A DNA stretch of 6,112 bases from Deltaproteobacteria bacterium (GCA_011390535.1 JAABSF010000182.1:1-6112); one strand, 5' to 3'; shown: positions 1 to 5,732, counted from the stretch's first letter. Notes: generated by a model not told the origin, from the letters alone. Translations and numbers: made by a program.

Positions 1-675
1 AGCGCCGCAAGACTGGCCGTAATACTCCCAACAATATGGATAGGTGCCGTCTTTGGGAAAACGCGCCCAATCATTCATCGCCCTCACAGTATATTCATTA
101 AACCCGGCCTGAGGAGGGATGCTGCAACCCTCTTGTATCGGTGTAAAAGTGACCTCATCGGTGGCTACCAATTCACCTTCTTCATCAAACCCCTTGAGTA
201 TCACTGTTCTCTCAAAGTTCACACCTGAAAAGGTATAAGTGTGCTGTCCTTGAGAGATCGGAATGGGCTCTTCCTGCAGAGGCCACTCGTCGCATTCAAA
301 CTCAACAGTCTCTACTCCTCCTCCCCCATAGAATTCAAAAGTCACCGGATTTAAAACTTCATCCCCTTCCTCGGGAAACACAATATAGAGATATGGCACT
401 TCACCTGCATCCGGGAAAAATCCATCCCATAACGTGCCGTCTCTCTCTCCTCCATCTTGAACATCTCCTCCGGTGTCGTTTACAAACCCATCTGCGACTT
501 CCGCATCTTTGGAAGGACGTTCCCTGGAGGACCCGCAAGCGGCCAAATAACCGGCCGAGAATACAGCAAGACATGAGAGCAACCCTAAGCTGAAAAAAGC
601 CTGCAATAAAATTCTCCTCGCAGCAAAAGCTCTCAAGACCCCCGGAAAAAAACGTGCAATACCTTTTCGACTCAT
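1..675 (-). CDS. Secreted lipoprotein, N-terminal part (runs off left edge)
   Basis: The frame is open from an ATG at 675 to the left edge, giving 225 residues and no stop, so the gene is truncated by the window. Residues 1-46 form a long basic n-region, a hydrophobic stretch (about 26-45) and a lipobox LAAC with the lipidated Cys at 47 and Gly at +2; export and signal peptidase II processing follow from this. Residues about 50-88 are a polar, Gly/Asp-rich linker. Residues about 93-183 alternate in a beta-rich pattern like a bacterial Ig-like domain. A second region starts near 184 (SIPPQAGFNEYTV) and contains a TYPYCW motif at 211-216. Cysteines at 128, 184, 215 and 223 suit disulfides outside the cytoplasm. 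I do not recognise the second domain, which continues beyond the window. An AAAGGA ribosome site lies 6 bases before the start. The gene diverges from the thioredoxin gene. Lipoprotein status is well supported; function is unknown. Confidence 0.85.
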   Translation of the reverse strand, partial: MSRKGIARFFPGVLRAFAARRILLQAFFSLGLLSCLAVFSAGYLAACGSSRERPSKDAEVADGFVNDTGGDVQDGGERDGTLWDGFFPDAGEVPYLYIVFPEEGDEVLNPVTFEFYGGGGVETVEFECDEWPLQEEPIPISQGQHTYTFSGVNFERTVILKGFDEEGELVATDEVTFTPIQEGCSIPPQAGFNEYTVRAMNDWARFPKDGTYPYCWEYYGQSCGA

Positions 676-681
676 CGGCTT

Positions 682-687
682 TCCTTT
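682..687 (-). promoter_or_regulatory. Ribosome binding site of the left-edge lipoprotein
   Basis: On the minus strand this reads AAAGGA, 6 bases before the ATG at 675. It supports that start despite the unusually long, Arg-rich stretch before the hydrophobic core of the signal peptide. Confidence 0.6.
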
Positions 688-708
688 CAAAAACATGGAA
701 TACTCAGC

Positions 709-717
709 ATTATAACA
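709..717 (-). promoter_or_regulatory. Extended -10 promoter for the left-edge lipoprotein
   Basis: The minus strand reads TGTTATAAT: a perfect TATAAT -10 box preceded by TGn, the extended -10 element of sigma-70-type promoters. No good -35 box is seen 16-18 bases upstream, which extended -10 promoters can tolerate. The expected transcript start, near 702, would give a leader of about 27 bases containing the AAAGGA ribosome site. Confidence 0.55.
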
Positions 718-784
718 CCAAAGCTCTCCCTTACGAGAAAAACTTGAAGCTTCATTTTCGCAGTATAGAGTTCTTTTTAGGCTT

Positions 785-812
785 TTGACCACCTTGTTTG
801 TGAACCTTTAAA
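785..812 (+). promoter_or_regulatory. Possible promoter of thioredoxin (and photolyase)
   Basis: TTGACC at 785-790 is one base from the -35 consensus. It is followed after 16 bases by TTTAAA at 807-812, which matches the -10 consensus at 4 of 6 positions. It is the best plus-strand candidate in this gap but not strong. An imperfect palindrome lies just downstream, where transcription would begin. Confidence 0.3.
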
Positions 813-815
813 GCC

Positions 816-829
816 TTGACCCGGCTCAA
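816..829. promoter_or_regulatory. Imperfect 14-bp palindrome, possible operator
   Basis: TTGACCCGGCTCAA has two-fold symmetry at 6 of 7 base pairs. It sits at the expected transcript start of the candidate promoter at 785-812, where a repressor could bind. A short palindrome like this can arise by chance, so this is only a candidate. Confidence 0.2.
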
Positions 830-865
830 ATAATAGTGACAGAGTAGAATAAAAAAAAGACAAAT

Positions 866-872
866 GAAGGAG
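866..872 (+). promoter_or_regulatory. Ribosome binding site that fixes the thioredoxin start
   Basis: GAAGGAG lies 6 bases before the ATG at 879. The alternative in-frame ATG at 864 overlaps this site and has only an A-rich tract before it, so 879 is the better start. Confidence 0.7.
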
Positions 873-878
873 CTTAAG

Positions 879-1373
879 ATGTCCAAAATAAAGACATCCA
901 GAAACAAACCAAATAAACCAAATAAATCACACAAACAGGTTTCACCTACAGACTCGTCTACAGGCCCTGTAAACATCCTGTCAAAAAATCACTTCGAGGA
1001 ATTTCTGGAACATGAGAAACCTGTAATAGTAGATTTTTGGGCGCCCTGGTGCGGACCATGCAAAATCATGGAACCGGTGTTCAAAAAGCTGGCTGAAGAA
1101 TACAGCTCTCAGGTGCATTTTTTAAAAGTGAACAGTCAACAAGTCCCTGAAGTTTCAGGGGCCTTCGGAATTCGCTCCATCCCGACGATTCTGGTGCTCC
1201 ATGGTACAGAGGTCACCGACTCTCACATCGGAGCAGTAGCAGAGGGCAACCTTGAAAAGATGATCCGCCGGGCAGCCGACCGGGCGGCGGGAGTTACCAT
1301 GGGAGAAAAGATTAAAAGATTTTTTCATCGCGGTAACAAAACCGAGACTCCAACTGAACCCGAAAAAGATTAA
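879..1373 (+). CDS. Thioredoxin with charged N- and C-terminal extensions
   Basis: This cytosolic protein disulfide reductase has 164 residues; typical thioredoxins have about 105-110. The core spans roughly residues 30-135. It carries the hallmark FWAPWCGPCK at 53-62 with redox cysteines 58 and 61, the buried Asp at 52 (VDF) and the cis-proline loop SIPT with Pro102. Residues 1-29 are a basic, Asn/Pro/Lys-rich extension, partly built from a 9-bp DNA repeat. Residues about 135-164 are a charged tail with a basic stretch (GEKIKRFFHRG) and a Glu/Pro/Thr end. No signal peptide or membrane segment is visible, so a cytosolic location is likely. The start at 879 is chosen over the ATG at 864 (169 residues) because GAAGGAG lies 6 bases upstream. 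The photolyase follows on the same strand with no clear terminator between, so co-transcription is plausible. Family assignment is very secure; the partner proteins are unknown, so no symbol is given. Confidence 0.95.
   Translation: MSKIKTSRNKPNKPNKSHKQVSPTDSSTGPVNILSKNHFEEFLEHEKPVIVDFWAPWCGPCKIMEPVFKKLAEEYSSQVHFLKVNSQQVPEVSGAFGIRSIPTILVLHGTEVTDSHIGAVAEGNLEKMIRRAADRAAGVTMGEKIKRFFHRGNKTETPTEPEKD
906..923 (+). repeat. Two tandem 9-bp units in the thioredoxin N-terminus
   Basis: AAACCAAAT occurs twice in direct succession (906-914 and 915-923), followed by a degenerate AAAT... unit. It encodes the repeated Asn-Lys-Pro tripeptide of the N-terminal extension. The unit length keeps the reading frame, so copy-number change would only alter extension length. 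Confidence 0.6.
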
Positions 1374-1559
1374 AGACGTTTATTCATCGGTAAAACCAAA
1401 CAAGCCGGATACCAACGAAAAAAACATTCATTGATATCGAATTTTCCGAACAAAGGGGATCCCGCTATTGTCCCGCTGCTACTTTCCCCAATGCCGCCGT
1501 CTCTCAGAGATCATTATGAGGGTTTGATCGAAACCTTTAAAAGTTCTACGCTGCAGCCC

Positions 1560-3038
1560 ATGAAGAAAAGCAAAAACACAGAAAATGAATCTATGTCAAA
1601 AAAACCAGCCTTTAGGGCTGAGCCGGATCTTCCCATTGGTTTGGAAGATGTGCCCAATCATCTAAAGGAGAGGGTTACACGACGCAACAAAAAGCCCATG
1701 AAAAGGGAAGGGAGATGTGTAGTTTACTGGATGCAGAGGTCACAACGGGCTGTCGGCAACCCTGCTTTTGATATTGCCGCTCACGTGGCCAACGCGCTCA
1801 AGAAACCGATGGTGGTCTTCTTCTGTCTGGATCCCGGTTTTGCAGAAGCTGCTCCCCGGCACTTTGATTTTATGTTGCGTGGCATAGAAGAGACCGCTGC
1901 ACAAGTAAAGAATCAAGGGGCTCACTTTGTAATGCGTCTCCACCCCACAAATTCTCCTGCGACATTTTGCGAAGAGGTTGATGCATGTATTCTCGTGGGA
2001 GACGAAAACCCTCTCAGAGATCCTGAGGCATGGCGCCAAGATACCGCAAAAAAAGTCAAAGTAGCTTTTTATACGGTGGATTCAGACGTAGTGGTGCCTT
2101 CAAAGATGTTCCCCAAAGAAGAATATGCGGCCAGAACACTTCGACCGAAGATAACCCGGTTAATGGATGACTTTTTGGTCGCCGGCCACGAACCAACCCT
2201 AAAGGTCTCTCCGGAAGAATTGCATGAAATCAAAGGGCTCCCGCTATCCTCTGAAGATCTTCTCCAATCTCTTCCTCTCAACACCGGCCCGGGTCCTCTA
2301 CCATCCATCCCTTCCGGGTATGCGGCAGCTACGAAGCAGCTCGCTGATTTTATTGAGAATCATCTCTCGACTTATCCAAATAACAGCAATCACCCTGAAA
2401 AAGCCCACGGAACCAGCAGGTTGTCATTCTATTTGCACTTCGGACAGATTGATCCCCGCACCATCGCCCTGGCGGTTCGACGATGCAAAGCACCCAAAGA
2501 AGCAAAAGAAGCATTCCTTGAAGAGCTGATCGTAAGGAGGGAGCTGGCGGTCAATTACGTTCTTCGAAACCCTGACTATGATCGCTATGAAGGGTTCCCG
2601 GAGTGGGCAAAGAAAACACTCGAAGAACACGCGGGGGATAAGCGCCCATATTTGTATGATGCAGAAACCCTGGAAAAAGCCCAAACTCATGATCCCCTCT
2701 GGAACGCCGCACAACTTGAAATGATTCACACGGGCAGAACTCACGGTTACATGAGGATGTACTGGGCAAAAAAAATCCTCGAGTGGTCCGCGCACCCTGA
2801 GCAAGCTCAAAAACAGGCCATTTTGCTTAATGATCGTTACTTTTTGGATGGGAGAGACCCCAACGGCTACACCAACATAGCTTGGGCCATCGGAGGCAAA
2901 CATGACCGCCCATGGCCGGAGAGAGCCGTTTTCGGCAAAGTCAGATACATGAGTTTTAAGAGCACATCACGAAAATTCCGATATAGAGATTATATAAAGA
3001 GGGTGAATGCTTTGTGTTGTCCCGGTTTGGAAAAGTAG
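1560..3038 (+). CDS. Class II CPD photolyase (deoxyribodipyrimidine photo-lyase)
   Basis: This FAD enzyme uses light to split cyclobutane pyrimidine dimers in DNA. Numbered from the ATG at 1560 it has 492 residues, near the class II norm of about 450-500. The N-terminal Rossmann-like domain opens with the class II signature YWMQRSQR (56-63). The FAD/DNA-binding half holds SRLSFYLHFGQIDP (286-299), RRELAVNY (326-333), HGYMRMYWAKKILEW (395-409) and DGRDPNGY (430-437). Trp381, Trp402 and Trp409 are spaced exactly like Trp360, Trp381 and Trp388 of the Methanosarcina mazei enzyme, the electron-transfer tryptophans as I recall them. Arg399 and Asn424 fall at the offsets of its Arg378 and Asn403 beside the flavin. 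The start is uncertain: the frame extends to a TTG at 1431 (535 residues), and an ATG at 1593 would also keep the domain. None of these has a clear ribosome site. The family class is very secure. Confidence 0.95.
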   Translation: MKKSKNTENESMSKKPAFRAEPDLPIGLEDVPNHLKERVTRRNKKPMKREGRCVVYWMQRSQRAVGNPAFDIAAHVANALKKPMVVFFCLDPGFAEAAPRHFDFMLRGIEETAAQVKNQGAHFVMRLHPTNSPATFCEEVDACILVGDENPLRDPEAWRQDTAKKVKVAFYTVDSDVVVPSKMFPKEEYAARTLRPKITRLMDDFLVAGHEPTLKVSPEELHEIKGLPLSSEDLLQSLPLNTGPGPLPSIPSGYAAATKQLADFIENHLSTYPNNSNHPEKAHGTSRLSFYLHFGQIDPRTIALAVRRCKAPKEAKEAFLEELIVRRELAVNYVLRNPDYDRYEGFPEWAKKTLEEHAGDKRPYLYDAETLEKAQTHDPLWNAAQLEMIHTGRTHGYMRMYWAKKILEWSAHPEQAQKQAILLNDRYFLDGRDPNGYTNIAWAIGGKHDRPWPERAVFGKVRYMSFKSTSRKFRYRDYIKRVNALCCPGLEK

Positions 3039-3046
3039 CAGGTCAG

Positions 3047-3094
3047 CGCAGGCCGGGTGCCTGGACGGCCCTCGGTCTTGCGATCTTATTTTTT
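3047..3094 (+). terminator. Weak terminator-like structure after the photolyase
   Basis: CGCAGGCC (3047-3054) can pair in two parts, with GGCC at 3067-3070 and TGCG at 3079-3082, leaving an internal bulge. It is followed by an A/T stretch ending in TTTTTT at 3089-3094. The stem is short and interrupted and the T run is offset, so this is tentative. It lies between two convergent genes, where a terminator is expected. Confidence 0.25.
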
Positions 3095-3115
3095 AGTCAG
3101 CCCTGAGTCAGCCCT
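3095..3115. repeat. 10-bp direct repeat between convergent genes
   Basis: AGTCAGCCCT occurs at 3095-3104 and again at 3106-3115, separated by one base. This is a small tandem duplication just beyond the stop codon of the minus-strand lipoprotein. No function is evident. Confidence 0.6.
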
Positions 3116-3122
3116 AAGCACC

Positions 3123-4469
3123 CTAATCAGACTGATCTTCCTCGTCCGGGCTGTTCCGAATCTTGGTCTCTGGTTTTGACATCCGGAGGGTGTAACTGTG
3201 TTCGGAGTGTATCGTATGAACGGCTTCATACTTTTTTGCTTTCCTGCGCCTTCCAATCCCACGCAAAAGACGAGATTGAACTCTACTCCCAGTGCTACCG
3301 GCGCTGAAAAGCTCTCGCATGCTCGCTTTTCCTTGTAAAACGGTCTTGCCTTTTCTATTCATTTCAAATTGCATGGGTAGAGCGTCTTGAGACACAGGAA
3401 ATTTTATTGTCTGCCACACCGTGCTATTACTCTCAGTCTGTTTGAAATGCTTCACCCCATCCATCATATTCAGAATTCTGCCGCCTTTGATTTTATATTT
3501 GTACTCTACCTCGAAACACGCCACCTCACCGATTCTCGTTATCGCTACAAACCTCCCCTGACCCGAGACAAGCTCTCTCTTGCTTTCTCCGGCAGACTTG
3601 TCCGCGAAGTCCTCGGGATTCAACTTCCAAGAAGCTCCAACAGCTTGTGGCTCTTCAGGCAAAAAAGACTTCACCTTATCTTCCGCCGTGTCTTCTTTTT
3701 TTACCATACCCATAGGTGCCAACTTGCCTAAATGAGCGGGGCTCACTTTCCGCCCCATCACATTGAAAAAAGGCTGCCCCTTTTTCAGACTAATCTTAAT
3801 CTTCGTACCCGGAGCCACCACCGCTGCCGGCAGCTTCTGCCTTTCTTTTTCCTTCCACTCGATTACTTCATGAATCACCTCTAATACATTTCCACCCTTT
3901 CCTATTTTATTCACTGTTCCCAATGCTTTGTAGTCTACTTTGTATTCCTCCGACCCACGGCGTGTCTGAGTCTGCTCAATCTCAAAAGTATGCCTGTTTA
4001 TCATCCGATAATTGTAATCAACAATGAATTGTTCTCCCTCTTTAAACGAACGTTCACCCCGAAGAACATATTTTCTTTCACCTGCCTGCCGTGTGTCTTT
4101 CTTGCCCGCCCACCCACCCGACTCCGCCGAACCGGCCCCCTCCACACCCCCTTTTGAAGAGGCTTTTTTCGTTTCCCCTTTTGAAGAGGCAGTATCATCA
4201 GTATCATCAGTATCATCAGTGTCATCAGTGTCATCAGACGCAGACTTATCACCGCCGCTCTTACCCATCTGCTCCTGATATTCCTTCAACTTTTCGCAAC
4301 CTACACCCGACGCAAGCACGCCGGAAGCAAGAAAAAGACAAACAATGATTTTTGAAAACAAAGGAGAAAAGAACGCTTCCATTGTAATCCTAGAGCCTTT
4401 ATCTTTCCAACCACACTCCTCGCACGAGAGTACTTTTGAACAACGCTGCCATAAATATCTATTTAACAT
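3123..4469 (-). CDS. Unrecognised lipoprotein with Asp/Thr repeat linker
   Basis: In the 448-residue form, a hydrophobic signal segment (about 37-56) leads to GVGC with Cys58 as the likely lipidation site; the lipobox is weak, with Gly rather than Leu at -3. A polar linker (about 60-125) holds five Asp-Asp-Thr units and a duplicated ASSKG block. The rest, about 130-448, is a beta-rich domain with alternating charged and hydrophobic residues and a motif FLPEEPQAVGASW. That motif recalls lipoproteins of the DUF6263 kind, but I cannot confirm it. The C-terminus has a basic patch (RRRKAKK) and an acidic tail. The 4469 start has an excellent ribosome site but leaves a 40-residue n-region. A start at 4382 (Met30) gives a normal 28-residue signal peptide with a modest AGGA site. 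The protein is probably anchored on the periplasmic side of a membrane. Function is unknown. The gene is convergent with the photolyase and divergent from the cyclase unit. Confidence 0.85.
   Translation of the reverse strand: MLNRYLWQRCSKVLSCEECGWKDKGSRITMEAFFSPLFSKIIVCLFLASGVLASGVGCEKLKEYQEQMGKSGGDKSASDDTDDTDDTDDTDDTASSKGETKKASSKGGVEGAGSAESGGWAGKKDTRQAGERKYVLRGERSFKEGEQFIVDYNYRMINRHTFEIEQTQTRRGSEEYKVDYKALGTVNKIGKGGNVLEVIHEVIEWKEKERQKLPAAVVAPGTKIKISLKKGQPFFNVMGRKVSPAHLGKLAPMGMVKKEDTAEDKVKSFLPEEPQAVGASWKLNPEDFADKSAGESKRELVSGQGRFVAITRIGEVACFEVEYKYKIKGGRILNMMDGVKHFKQTESNSTVWQTIKFPVSQDALPMQFEMNRKGKTVLQGKASMRELFSAGSTGSRVQSRLLRGIGRRRKAKKYEAVHTIHSEHSYTLRMSKPETKIRNSPDEEDQSD
4148..4190 (-). repeat. 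Duplicated 16-bp block in the lipoprotein linker
   Basis: CCCCTTTTGAAGAGGC occurs at 4148-4163 and 4175-4190 on the plus strand, offset by 27 bases. On the coding (minus) strand it yields the repeated peptide ASSKG within ASSKGETKK and ASSKGGVEG. The offset is a multiple of 3, so the frame is preserved. It adjoins the 9-bp array. Confidence 0.75.
4192..4236 (-). repeat. 9-bp tandem array encoding five Asp-Asp-Thr units
   Basis: There are three copies of GTATCATCA (4192-4218) and two of the one-base variant GTGTCATCA (4219-4236) on the plus strand. The coding strand reads DDT five times. The 9-bp unit lets slippage lengthen or shorten the linker without a frameshift. The array lies in the spacer between the lipid anchor and the folded domain. 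Confidence 0.85.
4388..4391 (-). promoter_or_regulatory. Modest ribosome site for the alternative lipoprotein start
   Basis: The minus strand reads AGGA, 5 bases before the in-frame ATG at 4382. Initiation here would give a 419-residue precursor with lipidation at Cys29, a typical lipoprotein signal length. It competes with the much stronger site before 4469. Confidence 0.35.
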
Positions 4470-4472
4470 TTT

Positions 4473-4485
4473 CTCCTCCTCCTTT
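4473..4485 (-). promoter_or_regulatory. Very strong ribosome binding site before the lipoprotein
   Basis: The minus strand reads AAAGGAGGAGGAG, which contains AAGGAGG 8 bases before the ATG at 4469 as well as overlapping AGGAGG repeats closer in. It is one of the two best ribosome sites in the window and is the main reason to favour the long form of the lipoprotein. Confidence 0.7.
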
Positions 4486-4550
4486 CCATTTCAACCACAG
4501 ACGAGTAGAGTTTTCAATATTGTTTAACGTCCATAGTCGAGGCTTCAGTG

Positions 4551-4558
4551 AAGGAGGT
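4551..4558 (+). promoter_or_regulatory. Perfect ribosome binding site before a small ORF
   Basis: AAGGAGGT is fully complementary to the 16S rRNA 3' end as known in most bacteria. It lies 9 bases before the ATG at 4568. No other start codon is close enough to explain it. Confidence 0.6.
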
Positions 4559-4567
4559 TTTCCAAAT

Positions 4568-4675
4568 ATGGAGTTAGGCCGTGGCCGGAAGTCGCAGCAG
4601 GGACGAATAGAGCTAAACAAAACTTTGGAACAATTACTTAAACACATGAAATTCTACTTGCTCGAATCACTATGA
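4568..4675 (+). CDS. Candidate 35-residue small protein upstream of the cyclase
   Basis: An ATG at 4568 follows a perfect AAGGAGGT by 9 bases and opens a frame of 35 codons ending in TGA. The first 13 residues are basic and polar (MELGRGRKSQQGR). The remainder, from ELNKTLEQLLKH to the end, has regularly spaced Leu and charged residues typical of an amphipathic helix. There is no signal peptide or cysteine. I do not recognise a family. It ends 46 bases before the FHA-GGDEF gene on the same strand, so it could be a leader or small partner gene of that unit. The evidence is the ribosome site, the position in an otherwise empty gap and the coherent helix pattern. Against it, the frame is short enough to occur by chance, and no promoter is recognised. 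Confidence 0.4.
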   Translation: MELGRGRKSQQGRIELNKTLEQLLKHMKFYLLESL

Positions 4676-4721
4676 AGTGTTTTTCTGGCTCCATGATTTT
4701 TTTTATATACAGGCATAAGAA

Positions 4722-5645
4722 ATGAGCAAAGATCCTCCGGAGAAAGGTTTTCGGCCGGAGAGCGGTTTTACGACCCTGAAAGCCGACTCACCTGTAATGA
4801 ATTCATCCGCTGAAAAACAGCATAAAGCTTTTTTGACGGTAATCCGCAGCGGAGGAAGAGATTTGGGTAAACACATCACAGTGGAAAAGAGCGTGGTAGT
4901 GGGAAGAGACCCCTCATGCGACCTTCCGCTGCTGGATCGAATTGTATCTTGGCGGCATTGCCGGATAACTCCGCTGGGAGGTGAAGTCTACATAATCGAG
5001 GACATGAACTCAACAAACGGAACCCATGTAGACGGGGGCATTGTAAAGACACCACGCGCCCTTCGTGAAGGTGAAAAAATTTTTCTAGGGAACTCAGTCA
5101 TTCGTTTCTCGATAGCCGATGAAATGGAGCTTGGTTTCCAAGACTTGGTTTCACAACTCGTCACCACCGATGAGTTGACGGGCCTCCCATCTAAGAGAGC
5201 ATTCGACGATTCTCTTGATTATTCCCTCTGTTGCGCCGGCCCTCAAAGACAGCCTTTATCAATCTTAATGATGGATCTGGACAACGTAAAAAAAATCAAC
5301 GACGCCCATGGTCACCTCTTCGGCGCACATATAATCGGTGAGACAGGCAGGCTCATAGCCCGTGAACTGAACCGGATAGGGCAGGCCTGCAGGTTTGGAG
5401 GAGATGAGTTTACAGCCTTTTTGTGTGGTTACGACAAAAAGAATGCCCTCGCGGTTGCGGAGCGAATACGCGCGGCTGTAGAGACAGCCGGTTTCGAAAA
5501 AGACACGGTCCGTCTTCAGACAACAATCAGCATAGGTGTCGCGTCATTTCCAGAGGATGGCGAGAATGTGCGTCAAATCGTCGCCGCAGCCGACGAAGCA
5601 CTTTACAGGGCAAAAGGCCAAGGCAAAAACCGAGTCTCGACATAA
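4722..5645 (+). CDS. FHA-GGDEF diguanylate cyclase
   Basis: This is a 307-residue soluble protein with no membrane segment. An N-terminal FHA domain (about 37-131), which binds phosphothreonine peptides, shows VGRD (Arg62), S76/H79 of the SxxH motif and NSTNGT at 96-101. A C-terminal GGDEF domain (about 145-307) makes cyclic di-GMP from two GTP. It shows TDELTGL (149-155), metal-binding Asp185 in DLD, substrate-contact Asn193/Asp194 and an intact GGDEF at 226-230, so activity is expected. The product-inhibition RxxD, which should lie five residues before GGDEF, reads NRIG, so the classical I-site is absent. FHA-GGDEF proteins are known in predatory and social bacteria, for example Bdellovibrio DgcB. 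Here a Ser/Thr kinase signal may localise or gate the enzyme, but no kinase gene is in the window. The ribosome site is weak (AGG, 8 bases upstream); an internal ATG at 4797 would also keep both domains. Confidence 0.95.
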   Translation: MSKDPPEKGFRPESGFTTLKADSPVMNSSAEKQHKAFLTVIRSGGRDLGKHITVEKSVVVGRDPSCDLPLLDRIVSWRHCRITPLGGEVYIIEDMNSTNGTHVDGGIVKTPRALREGEKIFLGNSVIRFSIADEMELGFQDLVSQLVTTDELTGLPSKRAFDDSLDYSLCCAGPQRQPLSILMMDLDNVKKINDAHGHLFGAHIIGETGRLIARELNRIGQACRFGGDEFTAFLCGYDKKNALAVAERIRAAVETAGFEKDTVRLQTTISIGVASFPEDGENVRQIVAAADEALYRAKGQGKNRVST

Positions 5646-5648
5646 GCC

Positions 5649-5672
5649 AACCACCGCCTTCAGGCGGTGGTT
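5649..5672 (+). terminator. Strong hairpin after the cyclase gene
   Basis: AACCACCGCC and GGCGGTGGTT form a perfect 10-bp stem around a TTCA loop, starting 3 bases after the stop codon. The trailing ACTGTTAGTTT is only moderately T-rich, so termination may be imperfect. The hairpin is symmetric and lies between convergent genes, so it could act in both directions. A GC-rich stem with a TTCA loop also resembles hairpins at IS200/IS605-type ends, but no transposase is present. Confidence 0.65.
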
Positions 5673-5706
5673 ACTGTTAGTTTGGAATACCGATCAGAAT
5701 TTACTC

Positions 5707-5732
5707 AAGAAAACCACACATACAAACTGTGG
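5707..5732 (-). terminator. Weak terminator candidate after the beta-barrel gene
   Basis: On the minus strand, CCACA (5732-5728) and TGTGG (5718-5714) can form a 5-bp stem, followed directly by TTTTCTT. It begins 18 bases after the stop codon at 5750, which is the expected place. The stem is short and the loop is 9 bases, so the call is tentative. Confidence 0.35.

Noticed and set aside
752..976. Minus-strand open frame of 74 codons across the thioredoxin start region
   Set aside because: It overlaps the promoter, ribosome site and N-terminus of a secure thioredoxin gene, and its hydrophobic stretch is only the complement of Lys/Asn-rich codons.
2424..2903. Minus-strand open frame of 159 codons inside the photolyase
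   Set aside because: It lies wholly opposite the conserved FAD-binding half of the photolyase, and its translation shows no coherent domain; it is a shadow frame.
4192..4236. Regular short repeat as a CRISPR-like array
   Set aside because: The units are 9 bp, directly adjacent with no spacers, and in frame within a coding gene.
4024..4348. Two plus-strand frames rich in Pro or Ser-Val repeats
   Set aside because: They are readings of the complement of the lipoprotein linker repeats, and the repetitive peptides come from the 9-bp array.
4668..4684. CACT/AGTG mini-hairpin followed by TTTTT after the small ORF as a terminator
   Set aside because: The stem is only 4 bp and overlaps the stop codon; too weak to call.
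4697..4709. T-run and TATATA just before the cyclase as a promoter -10
   Set aside because: It has no -35 partner and would place the transcript start within about 6 bases of the ATG.
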